Assembly (NCBI GenBank): GCA_021272315.1
Contig: JAJSLI010000169.1
Coordinates: 1-52,594, forward strand
DNA from: Methylacidiphilales bacterium
GTDB lineage: Bacteria; Verrucomicrobiota; Verrucomicrobiia; Methylacidiphilales; UBA1321
DNA length: 52,594 bases
Direction of reading: 5' to 3'
Of this stretch, positions 1 to 10,395 are shown piece by piece. Numbering within the stretch: position 1 is the first letter of the stretch; every line of letters starts with the position of its first letter. The translations under genes were made by a program, and so were the position numbers. Below the pieces are notes generated by a model that was given only the letters and a program-made list of their open reading frames with translations, was not told where the DNA came from and ran no database searches.

Positions 1-3000
1 CCGCCGTGGTCAGGGCGTAGCCGCCGCTGACGACGCCGCTGATGGTGAGGGCGTTGCTGCTGGCATTGGTCCAGGTCTGGTTGGTGCCCAAGGCCACCGG
101 CGCGCTGATGGTGACCGCGCCCGCGCCGCTCTGGTCGTTGATGCCGTTAGGCGCGACGTTGATGCCATTGCTGCTTGTCGTCGTCGTCGCTTCCAAGGTC
201 AACGATCCGCTGTTGGTCCCCGCCGCGATGGTGACCGTCCCCGAGGTCGCGTTGAAGGTCAGGCTGTTGACCGTCGTGGGCGCATCCAGCGTCGTGCTCA
301 GGTTGGTCGCCGTCGGGCTGCTCGTCGAGAAGACCACGTCCGTGGCCGTCCCGGGAACCCCTGTGGCGGGTGTGTTCGTGGTGTTGGTCGTGCTAAAGTT
401 TTGATACGTCTGCCAACTTGTATTGCTTGCCCCCGTCCAATAGGCCACAGCGGGCGCGGAAGCTGCCGTGATGTCCAACTGGATATCGTCGCCTGAGATA
501 CCGAGCGCAAGCGTGTAACCGTCCAACGAAGTGGTGCTCAAGACGACGTTGGTATCGCTTATGGCGGCGGTGGAGACGATCAAATTATAGTCTCCAACGT
601 TGGGCGTGCCGCTCAAATTGTTGATGGTGATCAGCGTGCCGTTGGACGAACTAAACGTCGCACTGCCGTTCACCGAAATTGAATCGAGAGAGGTGGTCGC
701 GCCGGAGTTCGTCATGCTAAAGACGAGATCGTCGGAGCTGGAACCGGACGTGCCGCTGAGGGTGAGCGCACCGGTATGAAGGACGCCCGTACCGCCGCCG
801 TTGACGTTAATTGTGCCGCCGGCACTCACCGCCACCGTACCGGCCGCCGTGCCAATGCCGCCCACCGAGCCCACGCCCAACGTGCCGTTATTGCTCACCG
901 TGACCGCGCTGCTAGAATTCAGGCTGCCGCCACCCTGCAGGTCCAGCGTACCGGCCTGGATCGTCGTCGTGCCGGTGTAGGTATTTGTGCCGGTGAGGGT
1001 CCACGTACCGGCTCCGGTCTTGATCAGCCCACCCGTGGTCGTGCCGATAATGCTCTCGATGACGCCGTTACCCGCTCCCCCAAGCGTCAAGGCAAAGGTT
1101 GCTCCCGTAATCGTGCCGGGATTGCTCAGGGTCAGCGTGTTGGTGACCGAGTCGATGGTTGCGTTGGTGCCGAGCGTGACCAAACCGGTGTAGGTGTTGC
1201 TGCCGCTGACGTTTTCCAACGCGCCGTTCGGGCTGGCCGTGACACCGGCGCCGTTGATGGTCAACGGAACCGCCGTGGTTGTGGTTATTCCACCTGACAA
1301 TTGCAGGGCCGCGCCGCTCGCCACGGTCACCAGGGAGGAGCTGGCGTTTGTTGTGCCCAAGGCGCCGGCGCTTTCAATTTCCAAAGCGCCCGCGTTGACC
1401 GCCGTTCGACCGGTGTAGAGGTTCGTGCCGGCGAGGATGCTGGTGCCCGTGCTGCCCTGCACTAAGTAATTGACATTTGTCGGGTAGCCAAGACCGCTAA
1501 TTGAACCCGTGCTGGTTTCCGAAAAGATGCCGTTGGTGGCGGTCGTGATAGTTGAGCCGATCAACGTGCCGGAGAGACTGAGCGTGCCCGCGTCGATCGT
1601 CGTCGGACCGTAGTTGTTCGTGCCGGCGAGGATGCTGGTGCCCGTGCTTGCCTGCGTGAATGTCGCGACGCCGGGACCGTTAATCGAGCCGGTATTGGAT
1701 TCCACAACGACGCCGGTGCCGGTGACCGTGACACTTGAGTCGAACAGCGAGCCGGTGAGATTAAGCGTTCCCGCGCTGACCGTCGTCGCGCCCGTGTAGC
1801 TGTTCGAGCCGGAGAGAATGGTCGTGCCGGCGCCGTTCTGCGTGAAGGCGCCGCTGCCGCTGATGTTACCGCTCAGCGTGTTGCTGTTGCCGCTGATCTC
1901 CGAGCCGGTGATCGTTCCCGAAGTATTGACCATGTTGCCGGCATAGTTGTCGCCATTGTAGGCGTTAAAAGTCACGGTCGCGCCCTGCGACAACGTTACG
2001 GAACTGCTCTCATCGATTGAACCCGTGGTGCCATTGCCGACGATCAGCGTGCCCGTGGTCACGGTGGTCGCGCCGGCGTAGGTCTCGGCGTTGCCCTGGC
2101 CGTCGTCGGTGTTGGTTTCGGTCAGTATCGTGGTGCCGGTGCCGCTGAAGGTCACATTAAGATCTGCGCCGTTGTCAATAATCGGTGCTTCGATGTTCAG
2201 GTTGGTGCCGGAGATGTCGTTGACAATAAACAGGGTTCCGTCGGCGGTGCCATCGCCCGTGAGTCCGCCCACGCCGCCAGGGTTGGTGGCGGTGATCGTG
2301 TAGGTATTCGTGCCCGTGAAGAGCAAGGTGCCGTTGTTGGTGATGGCGAGTGAGTGCGTGCCGAGGGCAAGGTTGAAGCCCGTGAAGGAAGCGTTGGTGG
2401 TGGTGTTAACCGTGACGCTATTGGCCGCATCGTTGCCGGACAAAGCCTCAACGAGGCTGCCCGCCGTGCTCGTGGAGGTTGTGCTGTAGTTTTGGTTAAT
2501 GAAGTAGTTGCTGGTAGAGATGCCGCCGGAGACCGGAAGACCGGAAGTGCCGTTATCCAACAGACGGACGACGACGTCGTTCGTGCCGCTCGTGATCACC
2601 GTGGCCAAGCCGGTGCCGCCGGTGTCGGTGACCGTGTAACCGGAGCCGATGATGCCGTTGCTCAAGGTGGGATCCCAGATCACGTAGTCGTTCCCAACGT
2701 TGGTGCCAACGGTGGTCCCGAGGGAATAATTGAAGCTAAGCACGGAACCGAGCCCGATTGAAGTGTTCGTGCTGGTGATCGTCAGCGTCGTGGTGTCGCT
2801 GCCGGTGAAGTTGGGATTAATCGTAATGGTCGACGACGAGCCGGCCGTGGTTGCCAGGCTGGCGACCGTCTGGTTGACGACGCTGTTTCCCGTACCCTGC
2901 AAATAGAAGGTGCCACCGCCCAGGGTCAGCGCGTTGGCGCCGGCAATACTGCCCGTCGTGCCATTGCCGATCTTAAGGATACCGCTGTTGATATTTACCC

Positions 3001-6000
3001 CGCCGGTGAAGGCGCTCGCGCCGGCGAGGATCCATGTGCCGGTCCCGTTCAAGGTCAGCGAATTCGCGCCAGTGGCGATGCCGCTGTCGATGGTGCCGTT
3101 GCCCGCGCCGATGAGGGTCAAACCGTAGGCGCCCGTGATATTGCCGGTATTGCTCAGGATCAGCAGGCCGGCATCCGAGCCGATGGACGAGGTCGAACCG
3201 AGCGTGACCAACCCGGTGTAGGTGTTCGTGCCGCTGACGTTTTCCAAAGCGCCGTTCCCAGGCACGGTTTCGACGGTTGTGTTAGGAGAAAAATTGCTGT
3301 TGGTCAAGGGGACGGTCGTGACGCCGTTGCCGTTAAGGGTCAGCGGAACCGCCGCCGACGTGGTGATGTTATTCGCAAGTTGCAGGGCCGCGTTACCCCC
3401 TATCACGGTCACGCCGGAAGATTGTCCGCCCGCCGAACCCAAGGCACCATTGCTTTTAATTTGCAAGGCGCCGTTATCGATCGTCGTCGCACCGGTGTAG
3501 CTGTTCGTCCCGGACAAAACAAACGTGCCGGGGCCGAGCTGCACCAAAGCGCCGCCGGCGCCGCTGATGTTGCCGGAAAGCGTGAAGGACTCGTTCAGGT
3601 TCGCATAACCCGAGACGGTTCCATTATTGGTAATGGAATTGGATTGGTTGCCTCCGCTTTCGTCAAAGACCAGGTTTGCGCCCGGCTCCACCGTGATGGC
3701 GGAGCTGTTTGCAATCGCATCATTTGCCGATGTGCCGTTGCCGATTTCCAGCGTGCCGTCGGCAACGAGGGTCGGACCGGTATACGTATCCACGGCGAGC
3801 AGTTGGGTCACGCCGGGTCCGGCTATGGTCAGGCCGTTGCTGCCGGAAAGAACGACACCTATATCAAAGGTGTAATTGACGGCATTCTGGAAGACGGTGA
3901 TGGGGATGTTCGAGCCGCCGCTCGTGAGAGTGGCGCCCGTGGCGCCGCTAAGGAAAAAATTGGCGCCGGCAACGGAGTAGTCGCCAGCGTTGGTGGTGAT
4001 CAAAATACCACCGGAGGTGAGCGTGTTGGCTCCCGTTAAGGTCAGACTCAGGCCGTTTCCAGAAGGTATCGTATTGTACCGGATGGAGTTTAACGTGACG
4101 GCCGCCCCAATCGTTTCGGTGAGGTTCACGTCGACATTCGTGTTGGTCGCGTAATTGCCCGCTGTCGCTCCGCCGTTGCTCGTTTCGTAATAACTGGAAC
4201 TGGCCAGGCCGGTGATGGCGCCGCCGACGCTTCCTGGAGCAACGGCCCATGTCGTGCCGCCATAGGTGGCATTACCCCCCATGATGCCGTTCACATTGGT
4301 CGTGTTGCTTGTGTCGATGGTGCCCGTGCTGCTGAAATTAACCGCGCTCCCGTTCGTGGTTGTGATGGTGCCCAAGTTGATCGTATCGCCGGCGGCAGCG
4401 GTAACGCCGGACAATCCCGGATTGATGGTGGTGCCACCGGTGCTGAAGCTTATCGTCTGGCCGCCGGTGTAGTTATCAATGAAAGTGCCGCCTCCCAAGG
4501 TGAGGGCGGTGGAGGCAAGGGTGCCTTCGACGGCGCCGTTGCCGACCTGCAGCGTGCCGCCGTTGACGATGGTCGCGCCGGTATAGGTGTTCGCGCCGGT
4601 GAGGGTCCAGGTGCCGAGTCCGCTCTTGGTCAGCGTGCCCGCGCCGGCGGCGCCACTGGTGCCGCCATCGAAAATGCCCGCGAAGATGCCATTGCCCGCC
4701 CCCGTCAAGGTCAGGCCAAAGCCGGTGGAGGTTCCGTAGAGAACATTGGTATTGGTCAGGTTCAGCGTGCCGGCGTCCGAGCCGATGCTCGCGTTGGCGC
4801 CGAGCGTGATCAACCCGGAGTAGGTGTTGTTGCCGCTGACGCTTTCCAACGCGCCGTTCTGGGTGGCGGCGAGGCCGCCGCCGTTGAGGGTCAGGGAAGG
4901 ATTCGCGGAGACGCCGCCCTGAAGCTGCAGGGTCCCGCCGGTTGCCACGGTGACGCCGGAAGTGCCCGCCAGGGCGCTATTGCTTTGGACGTTCAACGCG
5001 CCCCCGGCGACCGTCGTCGAGCCGCTATAGTTGTTCGCGCCGGAGAGGATGACCGTACCGGTACCCGTCGTGGTGAGATTGCCGGCGCCGCTGACCGCGC
5101 CGCTGACGGTCAACGCGTTGACGGAATTATTGGTCCAGGTCTGATTGGTCCCCAAGGCCACGTTGGCGGCGATGAAGCTGGCCGCAACATTGGTGTTGTC
5201 GGTGATGCCGTTGGCGCCAGTGATGGTGAGCGTGTTTCCGTCGGCGTTGAGGCCGAGGCCGGTGACGGTGTTCTGGATGACCAAGCCAGCGATCGACATG
5301 TTCGCGCCCAGGACCGTACTGGTCGGGGCGGTGGTGATGGCCGAGTTCGAGATGTAGACGGTCGTGCCGCCGCCAGGCGTGAGGGCCTGGGCCGAACCTC
5401 CGTTTGTTGACGTCCAGTTGCTTTTGCTGCTGCCGTTGGATGCGGCCCAGACGTTGACGGCCCCGGTAAGGCCTCCCTGCCAATAGGCGCTGGTGAGCGG
5501 AGTCGCGCTGCTGATCGCCACCTGAAGAGCGTTGGAGGTTTCGCTCAATCCCCCGACGGTAAAGTTGGAGTTATTATAGACAAAGCCAAGCGTGTTGGTT
5601 GAGGTCAACGAACTGCCCCCGCCGCCGGCCACCAGCGTGTAGGTGTTCGTGCCGGCAAGCGGTGAGACGCCGCTGATTCCATAAATGTTCACCGTGACGT
5701 TACCTGAGGAGGCCGCCAGGCTCATGACATTGATCTCGGCGCTGGTGGCGGTGGAACCGATGGAACCGCCGATGGTCGTGCCCGTGCCGCCCGTTACACC
5801 CAGCTCGCCGCCGATGGCGAGTTGCGCATTCGTGCTGGCGGCGTAATCCAAGGCCGCGCCTGAAGCGACCGTTACGTTGTTGGCACTGCCACCCAGTGCC
5901 GTGGCGTTCTCTGCGATCAACGTACCCGCGTTAACCGAGGTCCCGCCGGTGTAGGTGTTCGAGCCGCTGAGCGCCAGGGTTCCCGTGCCGGTCTTCGCCA

Positions 6001-8083
6001 AAGCGACAAAGCCGCTGCCATTTTCGATAACACCGGCAAAATTGCCGCCGGTGCCATTGCCGCTGCCGATGGTCAGGGTGCTGACCGTGCCCGTGCTATC
6101 GAGAATCGTTCCACTGGGGATACCGGTGAAGTTGCCCACGGTCTGGCTGGTGCCGTCGAGATCGAGCGAGCCGCCGTTGACGATCAGGGCGTTGGACGTG
6201 TTGCCGAGCGTGCCCGAGCCTGCCACTTGCAGCGTACCCCCGTTGATCGTGGTCGGGCCCGTGTAGGCATTGGCGCCAGAGAGGGTCAGGGTGGAGTTGG
6301 TGCCTGAATCGATGAGAGTGAACCCGCCCGACTGATTGGTGGTCAGGGCGGAGGCAAAGGTGACGTTTTGGCCATTGATATCAATCGAGACCGCACTGGG
6401 GCTGGTGCCCGAGGCGATGCGACCGGAATAATCATTTGTGGCGGAGGCCGAGGTGTACTGCAGCGTGCCGCCTTTGAAATCAATGTTGCCCGTGGTGCTC
6501 AACGAGCCGGCAGAACCGGCCTGAATGACGCCACCGTTGATATTAACTCCGCCGGTGAAGCTGTTCGTGCCGGAGAGAACCAGGGTGCCGGGACCGAGCT
6601 TGGTCAGACCCAGTGTGTCGCCGCCGGGATTGACGATATTACTGCTGAAGGTGATGGGCCCGCTGGCATAGGTGGTGTCCAAGCCAATGAAAGAGCCGGA
6701 CTCCCAGCCTTTGGAGGCCGTTGATGTCATGCCCAGCAACGTTGCAATATCATTGGTGGTGAAATAACCGCTCCCCGTGGGACCGACTTGCAAGGCCAGC
6801 GTACCGCCGTTGGCCACCTGGATGTTCGTCCCCGTCCAACTCGCCGTGTCGTCGTCATAAAGCGCTGTTTCGTTGCCAAACTCCAACGTGCCCGTGGTGG
6901 TGACCGTCAACCCGTTGGTGTAATTGCTGATGCCGGAAATCAGCGAGGTCCCCGTGGTGTCATTGGTAATCGAGAAGTCGCCAACCAAGGTTGTTCCCGA
7001 GCCGTTGATGCCGCCGCTCAGGACAAAGTTGCCCGGCGCCGTAAACGTGCCCGTGGATGTGGGCACATTGCCACCCAGAACGAGCACCGTATTGTTGGTG
7101 AGGAGGTTGGTGTTGCTCGTGATCGTGTCGATGCCTCCGGTGAGAGTGACCGTCGTGCCCGCAACGGAGTTTTGGAGGGTTTCCGTGACGTTCGCGCTCG
7201 CGCTGTCTCCGAAGATGATCGGACGGTTGCTCGCCTGGTTCGTCGTTCCCAGAAATTGGAGCGTGCTGCTTCCCCCCAAATAGATGGTCGCTTGCTGCAA
7301 GCCCGTGCCCAACGAGGAGGCCGCTCCAATGTTACCGATCGAACCGATGCCGAGGAGACCTTGATTATCCTGTACGTAACCACTGAAGATGTTTTCGTTG
7401 TTCGTGACATCCCACCATCCGGTTCCGGTTTTAACCAATCTGAATAGAGCACCGCCGAAAGGCGTGGCGCCATTGGAGACGTTGGCGTCCGTGGCGTTGA
7501 AGACCAGCCCGCTGACGGTATTAAAGCTTGTAGCCGACCCCTCAAGGGTAAGTGAGCCGGTTTGCTGCCCATTGCTGATCGATCCTGTGATATCGAGAAC
7601 AGCTGACCCGTTATTGCCATTGTTATCCAACGTTATGTTACCGGTGCTGCTAATCGGTCCGCCGACAATGTTGCTGGCGATCGTGTCCACACCGGTGAAT
7701 CCGGAGAGGATCTGGATCTGCCCGTAAAGGAGCAGCTGGTACCCGGTAAGGGTGTAGGAACCGCCCGCAAACTGTATTCCACCAAGAGCGATGGGCGCAT
7801 TGACGTAGACCGTTCCCGTTCCCGATCCGGCAAAGACGGCCTGGTTGGTGGTGGAACCAGAGTTGAGAACATTCCCGGGATTCGAAGACGGAAATACGCC
7901 CGTGGCCCAGTTAGTCCCATCAGTCCAATTCTGGTCGGGCCCAGCACCCGTCCACGTATAATTTTGCGCATGCAGAGATTCACCCCCCATAAACAACAGA
8001 ATGCTCACAATCGCAATCCAAGCCCAACGCGTTGTGGATGGAACAAAAGTAAGAAGATGCCTAACCTGCATATGCTGTTGCAT
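1..8083 (-). CDS. Giant autotransporter-associated beta-strand-repeat surface protein (3' end outside window)
   Basis: One minus-strand frame stays open from the ATG at 8083 to the window edge, at least 2694 codons. The start MQQHMQVRHLL is followed by a hydrophobic stretch (WIAIVSILLFM) and a signal-peptidase-like LHA-Q site, then a Trp-rich segment (YTWTGAGPDQNWTDG) typical of the first unit of such proteins. The body is an array of imperfect repeats rich in Gly, Thr, Asn and Ser; a typical one reads GPGTLVLSGTNSFTGG, the signature of autotransporter-associated beta-strand repeats that build a parallel beta-helix. The frame was checked at 8083-7600, about 5117 and 1-80 and is the same at each. 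The product is probably exported and surface-bound; an outer-membrane beta-barrel or PEP-CTERM anchor would lie beyond position 1 and cannot be seen. Short ORFs in other frames are shadows. A second in-frame ATG at 8071 is an alternative start. Confidence 0.85.
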   Translation of the reverse strand, partial: MQQHMQVRHLLTFVPSTTRWAWIAIVSILLFMGGESLHAQNYTWTGAGPDQNWTDGTNWATGVFPSSNPGNVLNSGSTTNQAVFAGSGTGTVYVNAPIALGGIQFAGGSYTLTGYQLLLYGQIQILSGFTGVDTIASNIVGGPISSTGNITLDNNGNNGSAVLDITGSISNGQQTGSLTLEGSATSFNTVSGLVFNATDANVSNGATPFGGALFRLVKTGTGWWDVTNNENIFSGYVQDNQGLLGIGSIGNIGAASSLGTGLQQATIYLGGSSTLQFLGTTNQASNRPIIFGDSASANVTETLQNSVAGTTVTLTGGIDTITSNTNLLTNNTVLVLGGNVPTSTGTFTAPGNFVLSGGINGSGTTLVGDFSITNDTTGTSLISGISNYTNGLTVTTTGTLEFGNETALYDDDTASWTGTNIQVANGGTLALQVGPTGSGYFTTNDIATLLGMTSTASKGWESGSFIGLDTTYASGPITFSSNIVNPGGDTLGLTKLGPGTLVLSGTNSFTGGVNINGGVIQAGSAGSLSTTGNIDFKGGTLQYTSASATNDYSGRIASGTSPSAVSIDINGQNVTFASALTTNQSGGFTLIDSGTNSTLTLSGANAYTGPTTINGGTLQVAGSGTLGNTSNALIVNGGSLDLDGTSQTVGNFTGIPSGTILDSTGTVSTLTIGSGNGTGGNFAGVIENGSGFVALAKTGTGTLALSGSNTYTGGTSVNAGTLIAENATALGGSANNVTVASGAALDYAASTNAQLAIGGELGVTGGTGTTIGGSIGSTATSAEINVMSLAASSGNVTVNIYGISGVSPLAGTNTYTLVAGGGGSSLTSTNTLGFVYNNSNFTVGGLSETSNALQVAISSATPLTSAYWQGGLTGAVNVWAASNGSSKSNWTSTNGGSAQALTPGGGTTVYISNSAITTAPTSTVLGANMSIAGLVIQNTVTGLGLNADGNTLTITGANGITDNTNVAASFIAANVALGTNQTWTNNSVNALTVSGAVSGAGNLTTTGTGTVILSGANNYSGSTTVAGGALNVQSNSALAGTSGVTVATGGTLQLQGGVSANPSLTLNGGGLAATQNGALESVSGNNTYSGLITLGANASIGSDAGTLNLTNTNVLYGTSTGFGLTLTGAGNGIFAGIFDGGTSGAAGAGTLTKSGLGTWTLTGANTYTGATIVNGGTLQVGNGAVEGTLASTALTLGGGTFIDNYTGGQTISFSTGGTTINPGLSGVTAAAGDTINLGTITTTNGSAVNFSSTGTIDTSNTTNVNGIMGGNATYGGTTWAVAPGSVGGAITGLASSSYYETSNGGATAGNYATNTNVDVNLTETIGAAVTLNSIRYNTIPSGNGLSLTLTGANTLTSGGILITTNAGDYSVAGANFFLSGATGATLTSGGSNIPITVFQNAVNYTFDIGVVLSGSNGLTIAGPGVTQLLAVDTYTGPTLVADGTLEIGNGTSANDAIANSSAITVEPGANLVFDESGGNQSNSITNNGTVSGYANLNESFTLSGNISGAGGALVQLGPGTFVLSGTNSYTGATTIDNGALQIKSNGALGSAGGQSSGVTVIGGNAALQLANNITTSAAVPLTLNGNGVTTVPLTNSNFSPNTTVETVPGNGALENVSGTNTYTGLVTLGSTSSIGSDAGLLILSNTGNITGAYGLTLIGAGNGTIDSGIATGANSLTLNGTGTWILAGASAFTGGVNINSGILKIGNGTTGSIAGANALTLGGGTFYLQGTGNSVVNQTVASLATTAGSSSTITINPNFTGSDTTTLTITSTNTSIGLGSVLSFNYSLGTTVGTNVGNDYVIWDPTLSNGIIGSGYTVTDTGGTGLATVITSGTNDVVVRLLDNGTSGLPVSGGISTSNYFINQNYSTTSTSTAGSLVEALSGNDAANSVTVNTTTNASFTGFNLALGTHSLAITNNGTLLFTGTNTYTITATNPGGVGGLTGDGTADGTLFIVNDISGTNLNIEAPIIDNGADLNVTFSGTGTTILTETNTDDGQGNAETYAGATTVTTGTLIVGNGTTGSIDESSSVTLSQGATVTFNAYNGDNYAGNMVNTSGTITGSEISGNSNTLSGNISGSGAFTQNGAGTTILSGSNSYTGATTVSAGTLNLTGSLFDSSVTVTGTGVVVESNTGSINGPGVATFTQASTGTSILAGTNNYGPTTIDAGTLSLSGTLIGSTITTATNGIFSETSTGSISGLGYPTNVNYLVQGSTGTSILAGTNLYTGRTAVNAGALEIESAGALGTTNASSSLVTVASGAALQLSGGITTTTAVPLTINGAGVTASPNGALENVSGSNTYTGLVTLGTNATIDSVTNTLTLSNPGTITGATFALTLGGAGNGVIESIIGTTTGGLIKTGAGTWTLTGTNTYTGTTTIQAGTLDLQGGGSLNSSSAVTVSNNGTLGVGSVGGIGTAAGTVAVSAGGTINVNGGGTGVLHTGALTLSGTSGSSSDDLVFSMTNSGATTSLDSISVNGSATFSSSNGTLITINNLSGTPNVGDYNLIVSTAAISDTNVVLSTTSLDGYTLALGISGDDIQLDITAASAPAVAYWTGASNTSWQTYQNFSTTNTTNTPATGVPGTATDVVFSTSSPTATNLSTTLDAPTTVNSLTFNATSGTVTIAAGTNSGSLTLEATTTTSSNGINVAPNGINDQSGAGAVTISAPVALGTNQTWTNASSNALTISGVVSGGYALTTA

Positions 8084-8141
8084 GGGCTGCAAAATAAGCA
8101 AGCTTGATACCTCTCGTCAACGGTTGTTAGTGACTATTTAG

Positions 8142-8155
8142 GTCAAATTGTTGAC
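8142..8155. promoter_or_regulatory. Candidate LacI-type operator, copy 1
   Basis: GTCAAATTGTTGAC is an inverted repeat (GTCAA/TTGAC with 4-bp centre) 59 bp upstream of the giant repeat-protein start. The 14-mer, and 17 bp around it (8141-8157), recurs exactly before the Verru_Chthon cassette at 34194, and a 13/14 match lies just before the LacI gene at 35289. A weak promoter (TTGACG, 17-bp spacer, TTATTT on the minus strand) lies between this site and the ATG. The regulator assignment is inference. Confidence 0.5.
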
Positions 8156-8157
8156 TA

Positions 8158-8240
8158 GAGCGGTGTGTCTTTACCCTGTATGGTCGCCCAAATGGATGCG
8201 TTGGGTGGCAAAAAAAGGGTCGGATTCGACACGAGTAACC
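8158..8240 (-). pseudogene. Possible relic of a LacI-family C-terminus
   Basis: On the minus strand this stretch can be read as ...ATQRIHLGDHTG followed by a stop. About 20 of 25 bases of 8187-8211 match the 3' end of the intact LacI gene at 34229-34253, which reads TTRRINLSES there, and both are followed downstream by the identical 17-bp operator segment. This suggests a LacI-like gene once preceded the repeat-protein gene and was replaced or deleted. The match is short, so this is tentative. Confidence 0.3.
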
Positions 8241-8252
8241 ATTGACGCCCAT

Positions 8253-10151
8253 TCATTTTTGGGCCGCCCTTTGTGCGACGATCGCCTGCGCCTTGGCGAG
8301 ATTATTTTGCGCGTCGACGTCGTCAGGCTCCAGTCGCAACGCCTCTTGGAATTGGGTAATTGCCTCGTTCACCCGCCCCTTTTGAAGGAGAGCCTGGCCG
8401 AGATAATTGTGGGCTTGCTCAAAGTTAGGGTCGATTTTCAGGGCGTCCCGGAACTGAGCCATCGCTTCGTCCACCTGCCCCTTTTGGAGAAGGGCATTGC
8501 CAAGGCTGTAGTGGGCCTCGGCATATTTGGGGTTGATTGCCAAGGCCATTTGAAATTGGCGCATGGCCTCGTTCTCCAGCCTCTTTTGGAGAAGAGCATT
8601 GCCAAGGTTATTGTGGGCTTGCTCATAGCTGGGATTGATTTTCAGGGCCATTTGAAATTGGCTCATGGCCTCGTCCTCCCGCCCCTTTTGAAAAAGGGCA
8701 ATGCCGAGGTTATTGTGGATTTCTGCATCGTTGGGGTTGATAGCCAAGGCCATTTGAAATTGGCGCATGAACTCGTCCACCTGCCCGTTTCGAAGGGAGA
8801 CCATGCCGAGGATTTTGTGGCCGATCCAGCAGTTCGGATTCTTCGCCAGCGTGTCGGTCCAGAGTGTCTCCTGGCTCTCATAAGCCCAGGCCCGGTGCCA
8901 ACTCAATATCCCGAGAACCAGCAGGAGTCCGGCACAAAGGGCCGATTGCAACCATGGCTTGCTTGGAATAGCGAAATCTGCCCCCCGGACCAGCCCCGCC
9001 CCAGCCAGAGCCAACGGTCCCATGCCGGCCAGATACTGCAAATGATCAAAGACCAGGGAATAACGAAAAATGCAATTGTCAACCAATCCCAGCGCCGGAA
9101 GCAACGCTGCCAGGAAATAGGCGAAGACGAAAAACCAGGGTCGGGACCACGACTCCCGTTTGAGCCACAAAATAACCAGGATAATGATCACGGCGAACAG
9201 CGGCAGCCAGGAGAACCACCGCCCGGCATCGATCTCCCAGCGGGGATAAATCGTGATCAACGGATGCGGCCAAACCAGCTTGCCCAGATAAAACCAAACG
9301 GCATCGCCCGCCGTCACCAGGCGCTGCGGCCAAGTCCGCACAAATTGGGGATCGAGGACCGTCGCCAGAGCCAGCCCTTGCGTCCATATCGACAAGGCAC
9401 TCGCCGTGATGGACATGAAAAAGACGGGGGTCACTCGCGCCAGGTTGCGCCATCGCCACCGGCCCTCCATCCGCCAGGCACACAAACAAAGGACCACTGG
9501 CAAAATTACCGCAGATGACTTGCTCGCCATCGCCAGCGCAGCGAAAAGCAACGTTACCGCATAGTACCAACTGCCGCCGGTTCGTCTGTCGGAGTCTTTT
9601 GCCCGCAGCCACCTGACAAAGAAAAGGATTGAGAGCAGGAAGAACAGGCACGACTGCGTATTCTTCATCTCGCTGACCCACGCCACCGATTCCACCTGCA
9701 CCGGATGGAGGGCCCAAAGCGCCGCTCCCGGCCACGCGCCCGGCGTCTGCAAATTCCGCAAGACCCGCCACAACACAACCGCGCAGATTCCATGCATGAG
9801 AACATTCACGAGGTGATAAGGCAGTGGCGTCAAGCCCCACAGCGCGTGCTCCACCCAAAAGGTGGTTAGCACCAAGGGACAAATATCGGCGGCGCGTGTT
9901 GTCCAAATTTCTTTCAAACCGAGCGGCCCGATAATGACGGGGTTGGCCGTGACAACCAGCTTGTCATCCCAGATGAATCCGGCGTACCACACCGGCTGAT
10001 AGACGAGAATGACGGCCAGAACGAGAATCAGCCCCCAAAGCCAGTCGCGGCTCGACCAAGACGGTAGCGACGGAGCCAGCGCCACTTTCCTGTCGACTTT
10101 CGTGAAAACTTCACTGCCAGCCACCACTTTTCTATTGGATCGCTTCGCCAT
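8253..10151 (-). CDS. Polytopic membrane glycosyltransferase-like protein with C-terminal TPR repeats
   Basis: 632 aa from the MAKRSNRK start; an in-frame ATG at 10193 would add 14 residues of poor quality. After a basic N-terminus there are about ten hydrophobic segments (for example [15 protein letters not shown], followed by a WDDK motif) resembling the GT-C fold of the O-mannosyltransferase/TMTC class, in which an acidic motif in the first periplasmic loop is catalytic. The last ~200 residues are six 34-residue TPRs of the type [24 protein letters not shown]. Several TPR units are near-identical at DNA level, suggesting recent tandem expansion. It would sit in the inner membrane and might transfer sugar from a lipid-linked donor to exported proteins; the adjacent giant surface protein is a conceivable acceptor, but that is inference. 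Confidence 0.75.
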   Translation of the reverse strand: MAKRSNRKVVAGSEVFTKVDRKVALAPSLPSWSSRDWLWGLILVLAVILVYQPVWYAGFIWDDKLVVTANPVIIGPLGLKEIWTTRAADICPLVLTTFWVEHALWGLTPLPYHLVNVLMHGICAVVLWRVLRNLQTPGAWPGAALWALHPVQVESVAWVSEMKNTQSCLFFLLSILFFVRWLRAKDSDRRTGGSWYYAVTLLFAALAMASKSSAVILPVVLCLCAWRMEGRWRWRNLARVTPVFFMSITASALSIWTQGLALATVLDPQFVRTWPQRLVTAGDAVWFYLGKLVWPHPLITIYPRWEIDAGRWFSWLPLFAVIIILVILWLKRESWSRPWFFVFAYFLAALLPALGLVDNCIFRYSLVFDHLQYLAGMGPLALAGAGLVRGADFAIPSKPWLQSALCAGLLLVLGILSWHRAWAYESQETLWTDTLAKNPNCWIGHKILGMVSLRNGQVDEFMRQFQMALAINPNDAEIHNNLGIALFQKGREDEAMSQFQMALKINPSYEQAHNNLGNALLQKRLENEAMRQFQMALAINPKYAEAHYSLGNALLQKGQVDEAMAQFRDALKIDPNFEQAHNYLGQALLQKGRVNEAITQFQEALRLEPDDVDAQNNLAKAQAIVAQRAAQK

Positions 10152-10360
10152 AGGGCTTCGTCGCCAAGGACAATGACGCCGAGCCTGTCCCAAAACAAGA
10201 CCGCAAATACCTCAAGCATGGCCCTCAATCCCCGTCCAAGGGGAGCCACTCGATTTTACACCAAGCCCGTACGCCTGGCGTTGACAGCAGGTCCGGCATC
10301 GCTTTATGGAATTTCTGATTCCACAGGCCCAATACCGACCGAAGAACCGTGTCAGCTTTT

Positions 10361-10379
10361 GCTTTGTATTTAACAAAGC
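10361..10379. other. Inverted repeat between esterase and TPR-protein genes
   Basis: GCTTTGT-ATTTA-ACAAAGC forms a 7-bp stem with a 5-nt loop just beyond the esterase stop codon. It is not followed by a T-run on the minus strand, so it is not a canonical intrinsic terminator; it may still protect the mRNA 3' end. The rest of 10152-10395 holds nothing recognisable. Confidence 0.3.
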
Positions 10380-10395
10380 TCCCACTGAAGAGGTT

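Noticed and set aside
1421..1648. Short exact DNA repeats in the first 8 kb considered as a CRISPR array
   Set aside because: The spacing and sequence fit codon-level repeats of a beta-strand-repeat protein, without regular unique spacers.
42..7727. Plus-strand ORFs rich in Val, Pro and Leu across the first 8 kb
   Set aside because: They are shadows of the minus-strand repeat protein, whose frame is continuous and has clear repeats.
298..7983. Minus-strand ORFs of 70-200 aa in other frames of the first 8 kb, rich in Arg and Pro
   Set aside because: They overlap the long frame in a different phase and show no family motifs.
8148..9518. 456-aa plus-strand ORF antisense to the TPR-containing protein
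   Set aside because: Composition and internal repeats mirror the TPRs in the opposite strand; the minus-strand gene has clear transmembrane and TPR patterns.
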